From Prochlorococcus sp. AG-363-B11 (GTDB taxonomy: Bacteria > Cyanobacteriota > Cyanobacteriia > PCC-6307 > Cyanobiaceae): 64,000 nucleotides of DNA. Below are positions 8,110-22,247 of this stretch, one piece after another (the stretch's first letter is position 1; every line of letters starts with the position of its first letter). The notes beneath the pieces are model-generated. The model saw nothing but the letters and a program-made list of their open reading frames with translations, searched no databases and had not been told where the DNA came from. A program made the translations under genes and the position numbers. The stretch lies in assembly GCA_003278425.1 (NCBI GenBank), contig QCFE01000004.1, forward strand, positions 33,488 through 97,487, given 5' to 3'.

Positions 8110-9720
8110 TTGGACCTCTCAATTGACAACAATGTCAAAACGCTAGCCGGTACTCTTGCTATTGACCTTGGGAGCACAACAACTGTTGTTGCTTTCCAAG
8201 GAGAAAATCAACTAAATGTTGAGTTACTTGAATTGCCCTCCATTTGCAGAGCTCCTGGGGAAGTACCAAGCCTTATATGGAAATCATCAGTTGCAGGAGA
8301 ACCATCTTTTTTGTTCGGCCAGGAAGTAAAGAATCTTGCTCTTGACGACAATAAAGAAAAAGCTCTGATTTCTGATTTTAAACGCTGGATAGGTGCTCCA
8401 AAAAATCTAGTTCCTGAAAATTTTGTCTTACCACCAGAAGAAGCTGGTGAACTTTTAATCAAAGAAATCTGGAAGAGGATACCGCCCGAATTGGAAGTCA
8501 AGAAACTTGTTTTATCCGCTCCAGTTGAAAGCTATAAAAAGTATAGAGAATGGCTGCATTCTGTTTGTAGTGATTTAAACGTTAAAGAAATAGCCTTAGT
8601 GGATGAACCTACTGCGGCAGCATTTGGTGCAGGGCTCCCAGGAGGTTCAAAATTATTAGTAGTTGATATAGGAGGAAGCACAATAGATATGTCAATGGTC
8701 CTCCTTGAAGGGGGCGAAGGAGAAGCTGAACCAATTGCACAATTAATTCGCTTTGGTGGTGAAGACCTAGAAGGGAAAAGTAAGCAGATTATTCGTGGTG
8801 CAAAAGTTCTTGGGAAAGCAGGCCTTCGCTTAGGGGGGAGAGATTTTGACAGATGGATACTTGATTATCTTCATCCAGATTCGCCACAATCTGAATTGCT
8901 CCTTAATACTGCAGAGACATTAAAATGCAGGCTCAGCGATATCAAAATCAATAAAAACCAAAAACTTACTGAAGAGATTTCTATTGAATCTCAAGAAGAA
9001 CCAATCAAATTTGGTTTAAGGAGAATTGAATTAGAAGATCTACTTAAAGAAAAAGGGTTATTCAAAAGTATTTCCAAATTATTAGAACAAACTCTTGCAA
9101 GAGGGAGAGCAAATGGGTGTGAAATCGAAGATCTTACAGGGGTAGTAATTGTTGGAGGTGGTTCTCAGATACCATCCATTAAAAACTGCCTTGTCGAGAA
9201 AGTTGGGAAAGACAAGTTACTTGTTCCACCACCTATAGAAGCTGTAGCAATTGGCGCACTAAAATTAACTCCAGGAGTAATGGTTAGGGATGTTTTAAAC
9301 AGAGGGGTTTCATTACGATATTGGGATCTAAAGACAAATCAGCATAATTGGCATCCTCTCTTCTTTTCTGGGCAACCATGGCCAACAATTAAACCTCTAG
9401 AAATTATTATCAGTGCAAATACAAAAAGCCAATTAGAAGTTGAATTGATAATTGCTGACAATGAAATGAATCAAATTCAAGAAATTATTTATGAGAATGG
9501 AATACCTGTTATCAAAGATAACCAAACAACTCAATTAACAAATATATTGCCTTGGGAAATTGATCCAATAATGGTCAAATTAGATCAACCTGGAGAGATA
9601 GGTTCAGATTGTTTAAAAGTACAATTTTCTATCAATGAATCTTGCCAACTCTATTTAGAAGCTTTTGACCTCAGAAGTAAGAATAAGGTAATACAAAAAA
9701 CAATTGGATCACTTAGATAA
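8110..9720 (+). CDS. Hsp70 family protein (DnaK-like)
   Basis: AIDLGSTTTVVAF, VDEPTAAAFGAG, VVDIGGSTIDMSM, VVIVGGGSQIPSI; short divergent C-terminus; TTG start. Confidence 0.9.
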   Translation: MDLSIDNNVKTLAGTLAIDLGSTTTVVAFQGENQLNVELLELPSICRAPGEVPSLIWKSSVAGEPSFLFGQEVKNLALDDNKEKALISDFKRWIGAPKNLVPENFVLPPEEAGELLIKEIWKRIPPELEVKKLVLSAPVESYKKYREWLHSVCSDLNVKEIALVDEPTAAAFGAGLPGGSKLLVVDIGGSTIDMSMVLLEGGEGEAEPIAQLIRFGGEDLEGKSKQIIRGAKVLGKAGLRLGGRDFDRWILDYLHPDSPQSELLLNTAETLKCRLSDIKINKNQKLTEEISIESQEEPIKFGLRRIELEDLLKEKGLFKSISKLLEQTLARGRANGCEIEDLTGVVIVGGGSQIPSIKNCLVEKVGKDKLLVPPPIEAVAIGALKLTPGVMVRDVLNRGVSLRYWDLKTNQHNWHPLFFSGQPWPTIKPLEIIISANTKSQLEVELIIADNEMNQIQEIIYENGIPVIKDNQTTQLTNILPWEIDPIMVKLDQPGEIGSDCLKVQFSINESCQLYLEAFDLRSKNKVIQKTIGSLR

Positions 9721-9734
9721 GATACCTTTTCATC

Positions 9735-10295
9735 TTATTTTGCATCCCCAAGGTAAACCCCTTCTTCCCCATCAATTTGATTTAGTCTCAACTCAATAGT
9801 TTCTGTTCTCTTAGTAGGGACCTTCCTACCAAAGAAGTCAGGCTGTATAGGTAGCTCTCTATGTCCGCTTCTATCAACCATTACCAAAAGCATTACTTTC
9901 TGAGGTCTCCCCCATGCTTGAAGTGATTCAATCGCTGCACGAACTGTTCTTCCAGTAAATATCACATCATCAACCAAAAGCACTTGTCGACCGTCCAAGT
10001 TTGATGGCAAGGAAGTGGGAGGAGCCATCCTTGTACCTAATCGAACAAGATCATCTCTATAAAAGGTAGGATCAATTATACCTTGTTCAATTTGATGACC
10101 TGTTTTCTCCATTAGTTGACTGGCCAAAACTTCTGCAAGTTGAATACCCCTAGTTGGTATACCTAAAAGCAATAAGTCCTTGGTATGTGAAATACTTTCA
10201 AGAATTTGCGAAGAAAGTCTTGTTAGAGTTCTAGCCAACTCTTCCTTAGAAAGTATTTCCAATCGTTGAGGAATAGCCGGATCAGTCATTGGCAA
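9735..10295 (-). CDS. pyrR: bifunctional pyr operon regulator/uracil phosphoribosyltransferase
   Basis: GIPTRGIQLAEVLA, VLLVDDVIFTGRTVRAA PRPP loop. Confidence 0.95.
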   Translation of the reverse strand: MPMTDPAIPQRLEILSKEELARTLTRLSSQILESISHTKDLLLLGIPTRGIQLAEVLASQLMEKTGHQIEQGIIDPTFYRDDLVRLGTRMAPPTSLPSNLDGRQVLLVDDVIFTGRTVRAAIESLQAWGRPQKVMLLVMVDRSGHRELPIQPDFFGRKVPTKRTETIELRLNQIDGEEGVYLGDAK

Positions 10296-10439
10296 TTGAT
10301 TTGAGCGTCATTTTATGCAGTTTTGGAGATTTGATTCAATTTGGAAAAGCTAACGGAAGTTAATACAAATAATGCCCATGACCAACAAAGAAGTAATTTG
10401 AGGACAAAGCTTACAAAAAACAGGGCTTCTATCCTACAC

Positions 10440-12062
10440 ATGCCGAACATTCGTTCCGCCCATTCAACCAAATCAGGTCATGTAGCCCCTGTTGTTTTAA
10501 CCATCCTTGATGGTTGGGGTCATAGTGAAGAGACTAATAATAATGCAATTCGTGAAGCTTATACACCTGTTATGGATTCCTTATGGAAGGCATACCCGCA
10601 TACACTTATACAAGCAAGTGGTGCAGATGTAGGTTTACCTGATAATCAAATGGGTAATTCCGAAGTAGGTCATCTAACAATTGGAGCAGGGCGGATAATC
10701 CAACAAGAGCTGGTAAGAATTAGCAATACAATAAAACTTAAAAAACTTGACCAAATTCCTAATTTGGCAAGTTGTGCAGAAGATTTAATAAAAAACAGTA
10801 AAACACTGCATTTAATAGGGCTATGTTCAGATGGTGGAGTACATAGTCATATAAGTCACTTATGTGGCCTTTTAGAGTGGGCTAAAGACAAAGGAATAAA
10901 AAAAGTTGCCATCCATGCTTTCACCGATGGTAGAGATACCCCTGCAAAAAGCTCGTTGCAATATTTAAAGTTGATTAATGAGAAGATTGAATCACTAGGA
11001 ATTGGAGAACTTGCAAGTTTATGTGGAAGATATTGGTCCATGGATCGAGACAATAGATGGGAAAGAATCGAAAAGGCATATGACTTATTAACCAATCCTG
11101 AATTCCCTATAAGCAACTGCACTAGTAATGAAATTATATCTAATAGCTATGAAGAAAATATCACTGATGAGTTTCTAGAACCTGTACGCCTTACCCCTTC
11201 TTATCTTCAAGAAGGAGATGGGTTAATAATGTTCAATTTTCGTCCTGATAGAGCTCGCCAGTTGATTAAATCAATAACGATTAAAAATTTTGATGATTTC
11301 CAACGTAAGCATCATCCAAAAGTAAAAACCGTTACTTTTACACAATATGAAGCTGGTTTGCCAGTTTCAGTAGCTTTCCCACCAGAGTCTCTTGACAATC
11401 TATTGGGTCAAGTGATTTCAGAAAATCAACTACTTCAATACAGGACTGCGGAAACTGAAAAGTATCCACATGTTACGTACTTCTTTAATGGTGGAATTGA
11501 GAAGCCTTTACCTGGAGAACATCGCCATCTGGTTCCTTCCCCAAGAGTAGCTACTTATGATATCTCACCAGAGATGTCAGCTGAAAAACTAACAAGAAGT
11601 TGTCAAGAAGCAATTGAAAGTGGTATTTATTCTCTAATAGTTATTAACTATGCAAATCCAGATATGGTTGGTCATACAGGTATTCATGAGGCAACTAAAA
11701 AAGCTATTAATACTGTTGATAATTGTATTGGCAGAATTCTAAACTCGACAGGTAAAATGCATGGCACCCTTTTAATAACAGCAGACCATGGGAATGCTGA
11801 ATTAATGAAAGGCCCAGATGGAGAACCCTGGACTGCACACACAACAAACCCAGTACCTGTAATTCTAATAGAAGGGGAAGGAAGAAAAATAGCCGGTGAA
11901 GGGAATTCTCTCCGATTAAGAGAGGATGGGGGGCTCGCAGATATAGCTCCTACACTTCTTCAATTACTATCATTAGAGAAACCTAAAGCAATGACAGGTT
12001 CATCTTTGATTAAAACCATTGATACTTCGTCTAAGACTTCCTTTGTTCCTCAACCTGCCTAA
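10440..12062 (+). CDS. gpmI: 2,3-bisphosphoglycerate-independent phosphoglycerate mutase
   Basis: [38 protein letters not shown]; start taken at in-frame ATG 10440 rather than 10341. Confidence 0.95.
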   Translation: MPNIRSAHSTKSGHVAPVVLTILDGWGHSEETNNNAIREAYTPVMDSLWKAYPHTLIQASGADVGLPDNQMGNSEVGHLTIGAGRIIQQELVRISNTIKLKKLDQIPNLASCAEDLIKNSKTLHLIGLCSDGGVHSHISHLCGLLEWAKDKGIKKVAIHAFTDGRDTPAKSSLQYLKLINEKIESLGIGELASLCGRYWSMDRDNRWERIEKAYDLLTNPEFPISNCTSNEIISNSYEENITDEFLEPVRLTPSYLQEGDGLIMFNFRPDRARQLIKSITIKNFDDFQRKHHPKVKTVTFTQYEAGLPVSVAFPPESLDNLLGQVISENQLLQYRTAETEKYPHVTYFFNGGIEKPLPGEHRHLVPSPRVATYDISPEMSAEKLTRSCQEAIESGIYSLIVINYANPDMVGHTGIHEATKKAINTVDNCIGRILNSTGKMHGTLLITADHGNAELMKGPDGEPWTAHTTNPVPVILIEGEGRKIAGEGNSLRLREDGGLADIAPTLLQLLSLEKPKAMTGSSLIKTIDTSSKTSFVPQPA

Positions 12063-12074
12063 AACAATCTTCAA

Positions 12075-12305
12075 ATGCTAATTTCTGTCCTTTCCTGGAT
12101 CTGGGTTTCCAGTGGATTATTGCTCATATTCCTTGTCCTCTTACATAGTCCAAAAGGAGATGGGATGGGAGGGCTTGCCGCAAGTGGCAGTTCTATGTTC
12201 TCTAGTGCGAGCAGTGCCGAAGCAACGTTAAATAAAGCCACATGGTTCTCCTTGGCAATTTTCCTAGGACTTGCTGTAATTCTTAGTGCTGGATGGTTAA
12301 AGTAA
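12075..12305 (+). CDS. secG: preprotein translocase subunit SecG
   Basis: LLILVLLHSPKGDGMGGLAASGSSMFSSASSAEATLNKATW. Confidence 0.95.
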   Translation: MLISVLSWIWVSSGLLLIFLVLLHSPKGDGMGGLAASGSSMFSSASSAEATLNKATWFSLAIFLGLAVILSAGWLK

Positions 12306-12374
12306 AGTTTGAAGATTCCTTATTTGAGTTTTTCGCAAAATTCTTTTAAATAAATACTTTTTAGCTTCTAAAAA

Positions 12375-12644
12375 ATGATTTTAAATAAAAATAGAATCCT
12401 AGTTTTATTTATACTTCTCAATCTCTTTTATATCCCAAATGGATATACTAGAAAAAAAATCTGTGATATTAAGTTCAATGTGAAAGAAGGAGTAAAAGAA
12501 CTTGAAAATAAAGTAAATCTTCAAAAACGGTATAAACATTTTCCAGGGAAATCCGAATTCTATTGTTATCAAATAGGTCTTGAACATGACACTAATCAAA
12601 AACCAATTAGCTCAAAACCTATTTATGCATGCTGCCAAGAATAG
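12375..12644 (+). CDS. hypothetical protein with N-terminal hydrophobic leader
   Basis: 89-aa ORF between secG and groL; Cys-containing. Confidence 0.4.
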   Translation: MILNKNRILVLFILLNLFYIPNGYTRKKICDIKFNVKEGVKELENKVNLQKRYKHFPGKSEFYCYQIGLEHDTNQKPISSKPIYACCQE

Positions 12645-12745
12645 AAAGAAGTTACTAACATAATCTTGCAATGATATTCGTAGGAGTAACAAAAACTCAA
12701 CTAGTTTTTAAAAATCAAAAAGATTAGTCCAAGTGGACTTAATTA

Positions 12746-12795
12746 ACAAAGAACTAATTTAAATAATCTTAGGACTATTTAAATTAGTTCTTTGT
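12746..12795. other. perfect 20-bp inverted repeat, 10-nt loop
   Basis: acaaagaactaatttaaata-atcttaggac-tatttaaattagttctttgt. Confidence 0.75.
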
Positions 12796-12898
12796 AAGTA
12801 ATTAGAATCTGCTTCTTATTAGGCTGATTTATATAGCTTCTTGCCTGGATAGCTGAAAAAACTATAAACGCTTTCTTGAAACTTTTTCATGGCTAAAT

Positions 12899-12936
12899 AA
12901 AAAAGGGACAGAGTTATAACCCTGCCCCTTTTTTAT
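12899..12936 (-). terminator. probable groL terminator
   Basis: Minus strand reads aaaaaaggggcagggttataactctgtcccttttttatt: stem-loop flanked by A/T runs, just after the groL stop. Confidence 0.75.
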
Positions 12937-12964
12937 CTAATAATTTTCAACTATTGATCATTCA

Positions 12965-14623
<1,659 letters not shown>

Positions 14624-14663
14624 TTAAAAAATTAAAGTTTTGCTTTGGGCTATGCAATCGTAT

Positions 14664-14975
14664 TCAGTTGACTACTGCGAGAATATCCTTTTCTGACAAA
14701 AGGACATATTCATCGCCACCAAGCTTGATGTCAGTGCCTGCATACTTGCTATAGAGGACTTTGTCACCAACTCCAACTTCTGGAGCTTGTCGGGAACCAT
14801 CTTCGTTTCGTTTCCCTGGGCCAACTTGAGCAACCTCACCAACCTGAGGTTTTTCTTTAGCAGTATCTGGGAGTAAAATCCCACCAGCCGTTTTCTCTTC
14901 TGATTCAGAGACTTTAATAAAAACACGATCTCCAAGTGGCTTAACAGTGGAGACGCTGAGAGAGACAGCCGCCAT
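14664..14975 (-). CDS. groS: co-chaperonin GroES
   Basis: [38 protein letters not shown]. Confidence 0.98.
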   Translation of the reverse strand: MAAVSLSVSTVKPLGDRVFIKVSESEEKTAGGILLPDTAKEKPQVGEVAQVGPGKRNEDGSRQAPEVGVGDKVLYSKYAGTDIKLGGDEYVLLSEKDILAVVN

Positions 14976-15091
14976 GAATTAATGCAGGATCAATAGTTTT
15001 GCGAGATTTTCGCCTAAAGAAACGAGGAATACTCGAATCCATATGAACAACAAGATATTCACCAAAGCAGCCCCGCGACTACAACTGTTCT

Positions 15092-15112
15092 GTGCGGTTG
15101 ACCGAACCGCAC
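15092..15112. promoter_or_regulatory. inverted repeat in the groS/atpD divergent intergenic region
   Basis: gtgcggtt-gaccg-aaccgcac; perfect 8-bp arms. Confidence 0.4.
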
Positions 15113-15181
15113 CACATACCATCCCTGCATAGTGGTAGTCTTGCGCGGTTTAATGTGATTTGCTTAAAAGTAAATCTTTAA

Positions 15182-16664
<1,483 letters not shown>

Positions 16665-16666
<2 letters not shown>

Positions 16667-16697
16667 ATCAAAGGGAACTAGAGATTCCCTTTGATTT
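16665..16697 (+). promoter_or_regulatory. perfect 13-bp stem-loop between atpD and atpC
   Basis: aaatcaaagggaa-ctagaga-ttccctttgattt, starting inside the atpD stop codon; no U-run follows. Confidence 0.7.
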
Positions 16698-16744
16698 CAG
16701 TTATTAATCAATCCTAATTTCAATCATCCAACCTAACAACAAAA

Positions 16745-17155
16745 ATGTCCATCACCCTCAGAGTACTTGCTCCAGACAAGAGTGTGTTTGACGACACAGT
16801 AGAAGAAGTTATTCTTCCTAGTACTACAGGCCTACTAGGAATTCTTCCAGGGCATATTTCAATGGTTACAGCAATAGATATAGGTGTTCTGAAAGTTCGT
16901 AGCAGTAATGGAAAGTGGGACGCTATTGCTCTTATGGGGGGGTTTGCAGAAGTTGAATCTGATGATGTAACTGTGTTAGTAAATTCTGCTGAACTAGGAA
17001 AAAATATTGACTCCACAGAAGCAGAAAAAAAATTAGAGACTGCAAAAAATGAATTAAGTAAACTTGATGGGGAGGGAAACTCGCCAGAAAAAATCAAAGC
17101 ACAAGAAACTCTTAACAAAGCTCGTGCAAGAGCTCAAGCCGTATTACTCAAGTAA
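16745..17155 (+). CDS. atpC: ATP synthase F1 subunit epsilon
   Basis: [44 protein letters not shown]. Confidence 0.97.
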   Translation: MSITLRVLAPDKSVFDDTVEEVILPSTTGLLGILPGHISMVTAIDIGVLKVRSSNGKWDAIALMGGFAEVESDDVTVLVNSAELGKNIDSTEAEKKLETAKNELSKLDGEGNSPEKIKAQETLNKARARAQAVLLK

Positions 17156-17171
17156 AAACTTAAATTAAAAA

Positions 17172-17651
17172 TTAGGCTGTCCCACAAAATGTAACTTCTG
17201 GGAATTTTAATTTAGCCTCTTCTAAAGTTTTTCCTTTTCCTTCCTCCTGCCAATAATTAATAACTTCAGTTGCTTTATTTAAGATTTCAACTCTCTCATT
17301 ATCTGTAATCCATGCTTTTTCTTCCAATTCTGTCTTGAGAGTTTCCCAGGCATCTTCCCTAGGCCAAAAGAAGTAAGCTGTAAGGGGACTAGTTCCTCCT
17401 CCTACTATTTGATCCACTGCTAAAGCTACATTATCTGGCAGCCAAAGAATCTTTAAAAGAAATCTTCCCTCATCTGCTTTAGGGGTATGACCAGAAGGAA
17501 CACCATCAGCATCAAAAGTTGCGGAAGCGAGAACTTCTGCAGCACCAAGCATGCCTGGGCGACCTCCCTTAGTCTTTTCCTCTCCAGCTACTTCAGGATT
17601 TGATTTTGCCTGTTCCTCTTGAATTGCAGAGGAACTATCGGAAACGCTCAT
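17172..17651 (-). CDS. ribosome-associated protein PSRP-3 (Ycf65)
   Basis: [43 protein letters not shown]. Confidence 0.9.
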   Translation of the reverse strand: MSVSDSSSAIQEEQAKSNPEVAGEEKTKGGRPGMLGAAEVLASATFDADGVPSGHTPKADEGRFLLKILWLPDNVALAVDQIVGGGTSPLTAYFFWPREDAWETLKTELEEKAWITDNERVEILNKATEVINYWQEEGKGKTLEEAKLKFPEVTFCGTA

Positions 17652-17712
17652 TTCTAAGCCTTAGACAACTAACAATCAACTAACTTAACAGGATTAGCTG
17701 CATCAGGTAAAT

Positions 17713-18501
17713 TTGGATCTCAAAGGATTAGTACTATTGGACATTGATGGAGTTGTTCGTGATGTTGAGTACAGCTACCGTTTGGCACTTCAAGAAACAG
17801 TAAACCATTTCTCTAACTGGAGGCCTAGCAATCAAGTTGTTGATTCTCTCAAATCTGAAGGAAATTGGAATAATGATTGGGATGCAAGTTTTGAACTAAT
17901 AAGAAGAAGAAAAGAGTTTAAAAAACTCTCGCTTAAATTACCTTCTAGAGATCATCTAATAGAAAAATTCAGTAATTTTTATTTTGGTGGGGCCTTTAAC
18001 AATGAAGACCACAATCAATGGGACGGCTTTATCAAAAATGAAAAGCTTCTGGTAAATAAAGATTTCTTTGATAAGTTGACTGAGAAAGAAATTGGCTGGG
18101 GTTTCGTTAGTGGAGCAGAAACTCCTTCAGCAAAGTATGTTCTCGAGCATCGTATTGGCCTAATCAACCCTCCTCTAATAGCAATGGGTGATGCTCCAGA
18201 CAAACCAGACCCTACAGGCTTAATTAATTTAGGTGAACACATCTTCTCTAAGCCTCTAGGTCAAGGAATGCCTCCCGTTGCATTCATTGGAGACACTGTT
18301 TCAGACGTTCTAACTATTGTCAAAGCTCGCGAAAAATGCCCAAATCAACTATTTTCCAGTTTTGCGGTAGCGCCTCCACACTTGCACAAAAAAGAAAATC
18401 TTCATGAACGCTCAGTTTATGAAAATCAGCTAAGAAAAGCAGGAGCAGATGAAATCCTTTTATCAACAAAAGACATTCTTAAGCATATTTCCAATTGGTA
18501 A
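17713..18501 (+). CDS. HAD family hydrolase
   Basis: LVLLDIDGVVRDV motif I, AFIGDTVSDVLTI motif; TTG start. Confidence 0.8.
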   Translation: MDLKGLVLLDIDGVVRDVEYSYRLALQETVNHFSNWRPSNQVVDSLKSEGNWNNDWDASFELIRRRKEFKKLSLKLPSRDHLIEKFSNFYFGGAFNNEDHNQWDGFIKNEKLLVNKDFFDKLTEKEIGWGFVSGAETPSAKYVLEHRIGLINPPLIAMGDAPDKPDPTGLINLGEHIFSKPLGQGMPPVAFIGDTVSDVLTIVKAREKCPNQLFSSFAVAPPHLHKKENLHERSVYENQLRKAGADEILLSTKDILKHISNW

Positions 18502-18521
18502 ATTTCTCAGATCTAACCACT

Positions 18522-19841
18522 TTATCGCTCCATATCATCTATTGATTTCAGTGCATTTGAGGAAAGGACATCAGGTTGATCACAGGTAACTAAAACATCA
18601 TCCTCAATACGAATACCGATATTTTTCCAGCGCTCTTCAATACTTGGCTGACCCTCAGGAACAGGTGTCAGATCACTGATATATATCCCAGGCTCAACAG
18701 TTAGGACCATCCCTTCTTCAAGTGGAATTGGGTACTCCCCCAAACGGTAGGCACCTACATCATGTACATCTAAACCAAGCCAGTGGCCTGTGCGATGCAT
18801 ATAAAGATGTCTATACAACCCTTGTTCAACCAATGAATCAATAGAACCTTTTAACAATCCAAGGTCTATCAACCCTTCAACTAAAATTCTCACTGCTTGT
18901 AAATGTATTTCTTCAGCATTTTGCCCAGGTAATACATACTTAATAGCAGCATTTTGAGCAGCCAAAACAATTTCATAAATTGCCCTTTGCTCAGAAGTAA
19001 ACTTCCCATTAATGGGAAATGTTCTTGTTATATCTCCATTGTAATAATCATTAGTTGAACAACCAGCATCGATTAGCAGTAACTCTCGATCTTTTAAAAG
19101 AGCATTATTAGCAGTGTAGTGAAGAATACAAGCATTTTTTCCACCAGCTACTATTGAGCCGTAAGCAGGTCCTCTTCCTCCTTGATCCAAAAACGATTTT
19201 TCTATAACTCCCTGAATTTGACGTTCATTCATTCCTGCTCGAGTTATATCTCGGGCTAGTTCATGAGCATTTGAAGAGATTAGAGCAGCTTCTCGCAAGC
19301 GTTGAATTTCCCAAGAATCCTTTTTCAACCTCAGTTTATGAAGGAAGACAGCTGGATCAGTTAATGCTAGTGGGACCGAATCTCCTCTTGAAGATTTTTC
19401 TAATAGTTCGGACCAAACTTTTAGAACTAAAGGTTCAACTTTCCGATGTTTACCTATACGAAAAACAATATTTTCAGCTCCATATAGATAATCTGCCAAC
19501 TTCTTAGGGAAATCGCATAAAGGGAAAGAAATATCAGCATGAAAGTGATCAACAGCCGCTTGTACACCCCACCGAAAACCATTCCAAATTTCAGCAGATG
19601 CCTCTTTCTGCAAAACAAATAAAATATATTTCTCTCCTTCTGGTCGATGGGGTAGGAACAATGCAATTGCTTCAGGTTCATCAAAACCAGTTAAATACCA
19701 AAAATCGCTATTCTGCCGAAAAGGGTATTCACAATCTGCATGATGCGTCACCAATTGTGCAGCAGGAATAATTGCCGCACTACTTCCCAATTCTTGCAAG
19801 AAGCGGTCACGCCGATGCTGATAAATGCGCTGATTTTTCAC
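18522..19841 (-). CDS. pepP: Xaa-Pro aminopeptidase (M24)
   Basis: FWYLTGFDEPEAIALFLP, DAGCSTNDYYNGDITRTFP, HRTGHWLGLDVHDVG, EPGIYI. Confidence 0.92.
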   Translation of the reverse strand: MKNQRIYQHRRDRFLQELGSSAAIIPAAQLVTHHADCEYPFRQNSDFWYLTGFDEPEAIALFLPHRPEGEKYILFVLQKEASAEIWNGFRWGVQAAVDHFHADISFPLCDFPKKLADYLYGAENIVFRIGKHRKVEPLVLKVWSELLEKSSRGDSVPLALTDPAVFLHKLRLKKDSWEIQRLREAALISSNAHELARDITRAGMNERQIQGVIEKSFLDQGGRGPAYGSIVAGGKNACILHYTANNALLKDRELLLIDAGCSTNDYYNGDITRTFPINGKFTSEQRAIYEIVLAAQNAAIKYVLPGQNAEEIHLQAVRILVEGLIDLGLLKGSIDSLVEQGLYRHLYMHRTGHWLGLDVHDVGAYRLGEYPIPLEEGMVLTVEPGIYISDLTPVPEGQPSIEERWKNIGIRIEDDVLVTCDQPDVLSSNALKSIDDMER

Positions 19842-19944
19842 TGTAACTTCATAATCAATTAAATCCTTAAGGATGGCATGAACTCAAACATCATGGAAAA
19901 TGAAGTTCTAATGGTTCTTCAAAATCAATGAAAGTCCTCAAGGT

Positions 19945-20931
19945 ATGAATACTGACATTCTATTCCTAACAATTCTTGTTGTTGTTGTCTTAATTGGTTC
20001 TGCATTGTGCTCAGGATTAGAAGCTGCTCTCTTAACTGTAAATCCATTACGGGTCCATGAACTGGCTGTAGGGAATCCAAAAGTGAGGGGAGCAAAGAAA
20101 TTAGCAAAATTAAGGCATCGACTTGGCAGGACACTCACTGTTTTAACTATTGCGAATAACAGTTTTAATATTTTTGGAAGTTTAATGTTGGGGATATACG
20201 CAACTTTTGTATTTTCTGCAAGGATCGATCGAGCATTGTTTTCAATAAGTTTGACCATTTTGGTTCTTCTGGTTGGTGAAATACTTCCAAAATCATTAGG
20301 TGCAAAACTTTCTTTGCAGATTTCATTGATTGGAGCACCAATGCTTCATCTTTTGAGCATCCTCATGCGTCCATTAATTCTTCCACTAGAGCACTTGTTA
20401 CCAGTGATAACAGCGGAGAATGAAATCACGACTGATGAAGAAGAAATTAGACAAATGACAAGACTAGGCTTACAAAAAGGGCAAATCGAAGCGGATGAGG
20501 CCGCCATGATAGGCAAAGTTTTCCAACTCAATGATTTAACTGCTAGAGATCTTATGACTCCAAGAGTAGTAGCCCCCTCTCTTGATGGCACTACTACATT
20601 AGGGAAGTTAAAACCTCTACTATTAACCAATAATTCTCAATCCTGGGTTGTACTTGGGAAAGAAGTAGACAAAGTTTTAGGGATAGCAAAGCGAGAGCGC
20701 CTTCTAACAGCATTAGTGCAAGGCCAAACACAACTAACCCCTATAGATCTCTGTGAAGCAGTGAAATTTGTACCTGAAATGATTCGTGCTGATCGATTAC
20801 TGACTTCTTTCAACAAAGACAAAAAAGGGGTAAGAGTAGTTGTGGATGAATTTGGGGGATTTGTAGGTTTAATTGGAGCTGAGGCAGTGTTAGCTGTTTT
20901 AGCTGGTTGGTGGAGAAAACCCAAGAAATGA
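19945..20931 (+). CDS. CNNM/hemolysin-C-type transporter-like protein (DUF21)
   Basis: Four TM helices with GSALCSGLEAALLTVNPLR, then CBS-like DLMTPRVVAPSLDG. Confidence 0.85.
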   Translation: MNTDILFLTILVVVVLIGSALCSGLEAALLTVNPLRVHELAVGNPKVRGAKKLAKLRHRLGRTLTVLTIANNSFNIFGSLMLGIYATFVFSARIDRALFSISLTILVLLVGEILPKSLGAKLSLQISLIGAPMLHLLSILMRPLILPLEHLLPVITAENEITTDEEEIRQMTRLGLQKGQIEADEAAMIGKVFQLNDLTARDLMTPRVVAPSLDGTTTLGKLKPLLLTNNSQSWVVLGKEVDKVLGIAKRERLLTALVQGQTQLTPIDLCEAVKFVPEMIRADRLLTSFNKDKKGVRVVVDEFGGFVGLIGAEAVLAVLAGWWRKPKK

Positions 20932-22247
20932 TACATTCTCAAACTAAAGGGAAAAACTATAGTGTTTTACTCAAAGAATGGAAAGCGTGTCTAGATTTAA
21001 GCCCTCTTGAGAAAATAGAACTTGGGGAACAGATTCAATCACTAAGCGAGCAAATTCATCGATTAGATTATAGCCATACACGGGTAGCTGTCTTTGGTCG
21101 AGTAGGTGTTGGGAAATCAAGCCTACTCAATGCACTTATTGGCGACAAAGTCTTTGCTACAGATATTGCACATGGCTTCACTCGTAAAGCAAAAGGAATC
21201 CAATGGAATCAAGCAATTGCAAATGTAGAAACAATTGAATTAATCGACACACCTGGAATAAATGAAATTGCAGGGGAAAATAGAGATTGCCTAGCTTTAG
21301 AAGTTGCTATTAGCTCTGACCTGGTTTTACTAGTTCTAGACAGTGATATAAGCAGTGTTGAACTTAATGCATTGCAAGTACTTATCAACAATGGTAAGCC
21401 AGTTTTATTAATTCTAAATAGATGTGATCAATGGGAAAGCAAAGAGATCCAAAAACTTGTCCAAAGCATTAAGAACCGTCTACCCAATTCGGCTAACCAC
21501 TTATCTATAGAGACTGTCTCGGCAGCACCACGAAAAGCAAAGCTATCCTCAAATGGAGTGGTACGCAGCCAAGAATATGAAGCAGATGTATATTCGCTTA
21601 AAAAGACATTGCTAAATGTTTTAGATAAACAAGGAACTACACTTCTTACACTAAATACTTTGAGACAAGCAGAATCTTTTTATCATTGTCTTAAGAGTGG
21701 GCGTCTCAAAAGAAGGAAATTAGAAGCACAAGGTCTTATTGGAAAATTTGCAGCTTTAAAAGCATCTGGAGTTGCTGTAAATCCACTCCTAATGTTTGAT
21801 CTCGCAGCAGGCTTAGCTTTAGATACTGCTCTGGTTATTCAACTAAGTAAAATATATGGACTTGAATTAAAAGGAACTTCCGCAAGGAAGTTATTGCAAA
21901 GGCTCTCTGTACACAATGGCTTACTCGGTGGAGTGCAAATTGGAATTCAATTTACTTTATCAGCACTACAACACCTTTTATTTCTGGCATCTCCTTTCAC
22001 AGGGGGGCTAAGTCTTGTATCTACTGGACCAATTGCCTTAGTTCAAGCAGCTGTTGCAGTTCATACCACAAAGATCATGGGACGATTAGCAGCAGAAGAA
22101 CTACTACATAATAGTTCTATACCTGGTGCTAACCCAACATCAATTTTAAGACAACTTAGTAGAAGAAATTCTTATCTGAATACATGTCTCATCAATTGGG
22201 ACATGAATAGGCAGCAAAAAAACTATAATCAAACTCTCTTACCATGA
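20928..22247 (+). CDS. GTP-binding protein, Era-like GTPase with DUF697-like C-terminus
   Basis: VAVFGRVGVGKSSLLNAL, DTPGINE, LNRCDQ; ATGA overlap with the upstream gene supports start 20928. Confidence 0.85.
   Translation: MIHSQTKGKNYSVLLKEWKACLDLSPLEKIELGEQIQSLSEQIHRLDYSHTRVAVFGRVGVGKSSLLNALIGDKVFATDIAHGFTRKAKGIQWNQAIANVETIELIDTPGINEIAGENRDCLALEVAISSDLVLLVLDSDISSVELNALQVLINNGKPVLLILNRCDQWESKEIQKLVQSIKNRLPNSANHLSIETVSAAPRKAKLSSNGVVRSQEYEADVYSLKKTLLNVLDKQGTTLLTLNTLRQAESFYHCLKSGRLKRRKLEAQGLIGKFAALKASGVAVNPLLMFDLAAGLALDTALVIQLSKIYGLELKGTSARKLLQRLSVHNGLLGGVQIGIQFTLSALQHLLFLASPFTGGLSLVSTGPIALVQAAVAVHTTKIMGRLAAEELLHNSSIPGANPTSILRQLSRRNSYLNTCLINWDMNRQQKNYNQTLLP

Noticed and set aside
12720-12740. 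agtcca-ag-tggact mini-palindrome
   Set aside because: 6-bp arms with a 2-nt loop; too short to support beyond chance in AT-rich intergenic DNA.
20637-20942. 101-aa antisense ORF within the DUF21 gene
   Set aside because: Entirely antisense to a conserved coding gene; low-complexity Ser/Thr/Pro composition typical of shadow ORFs.
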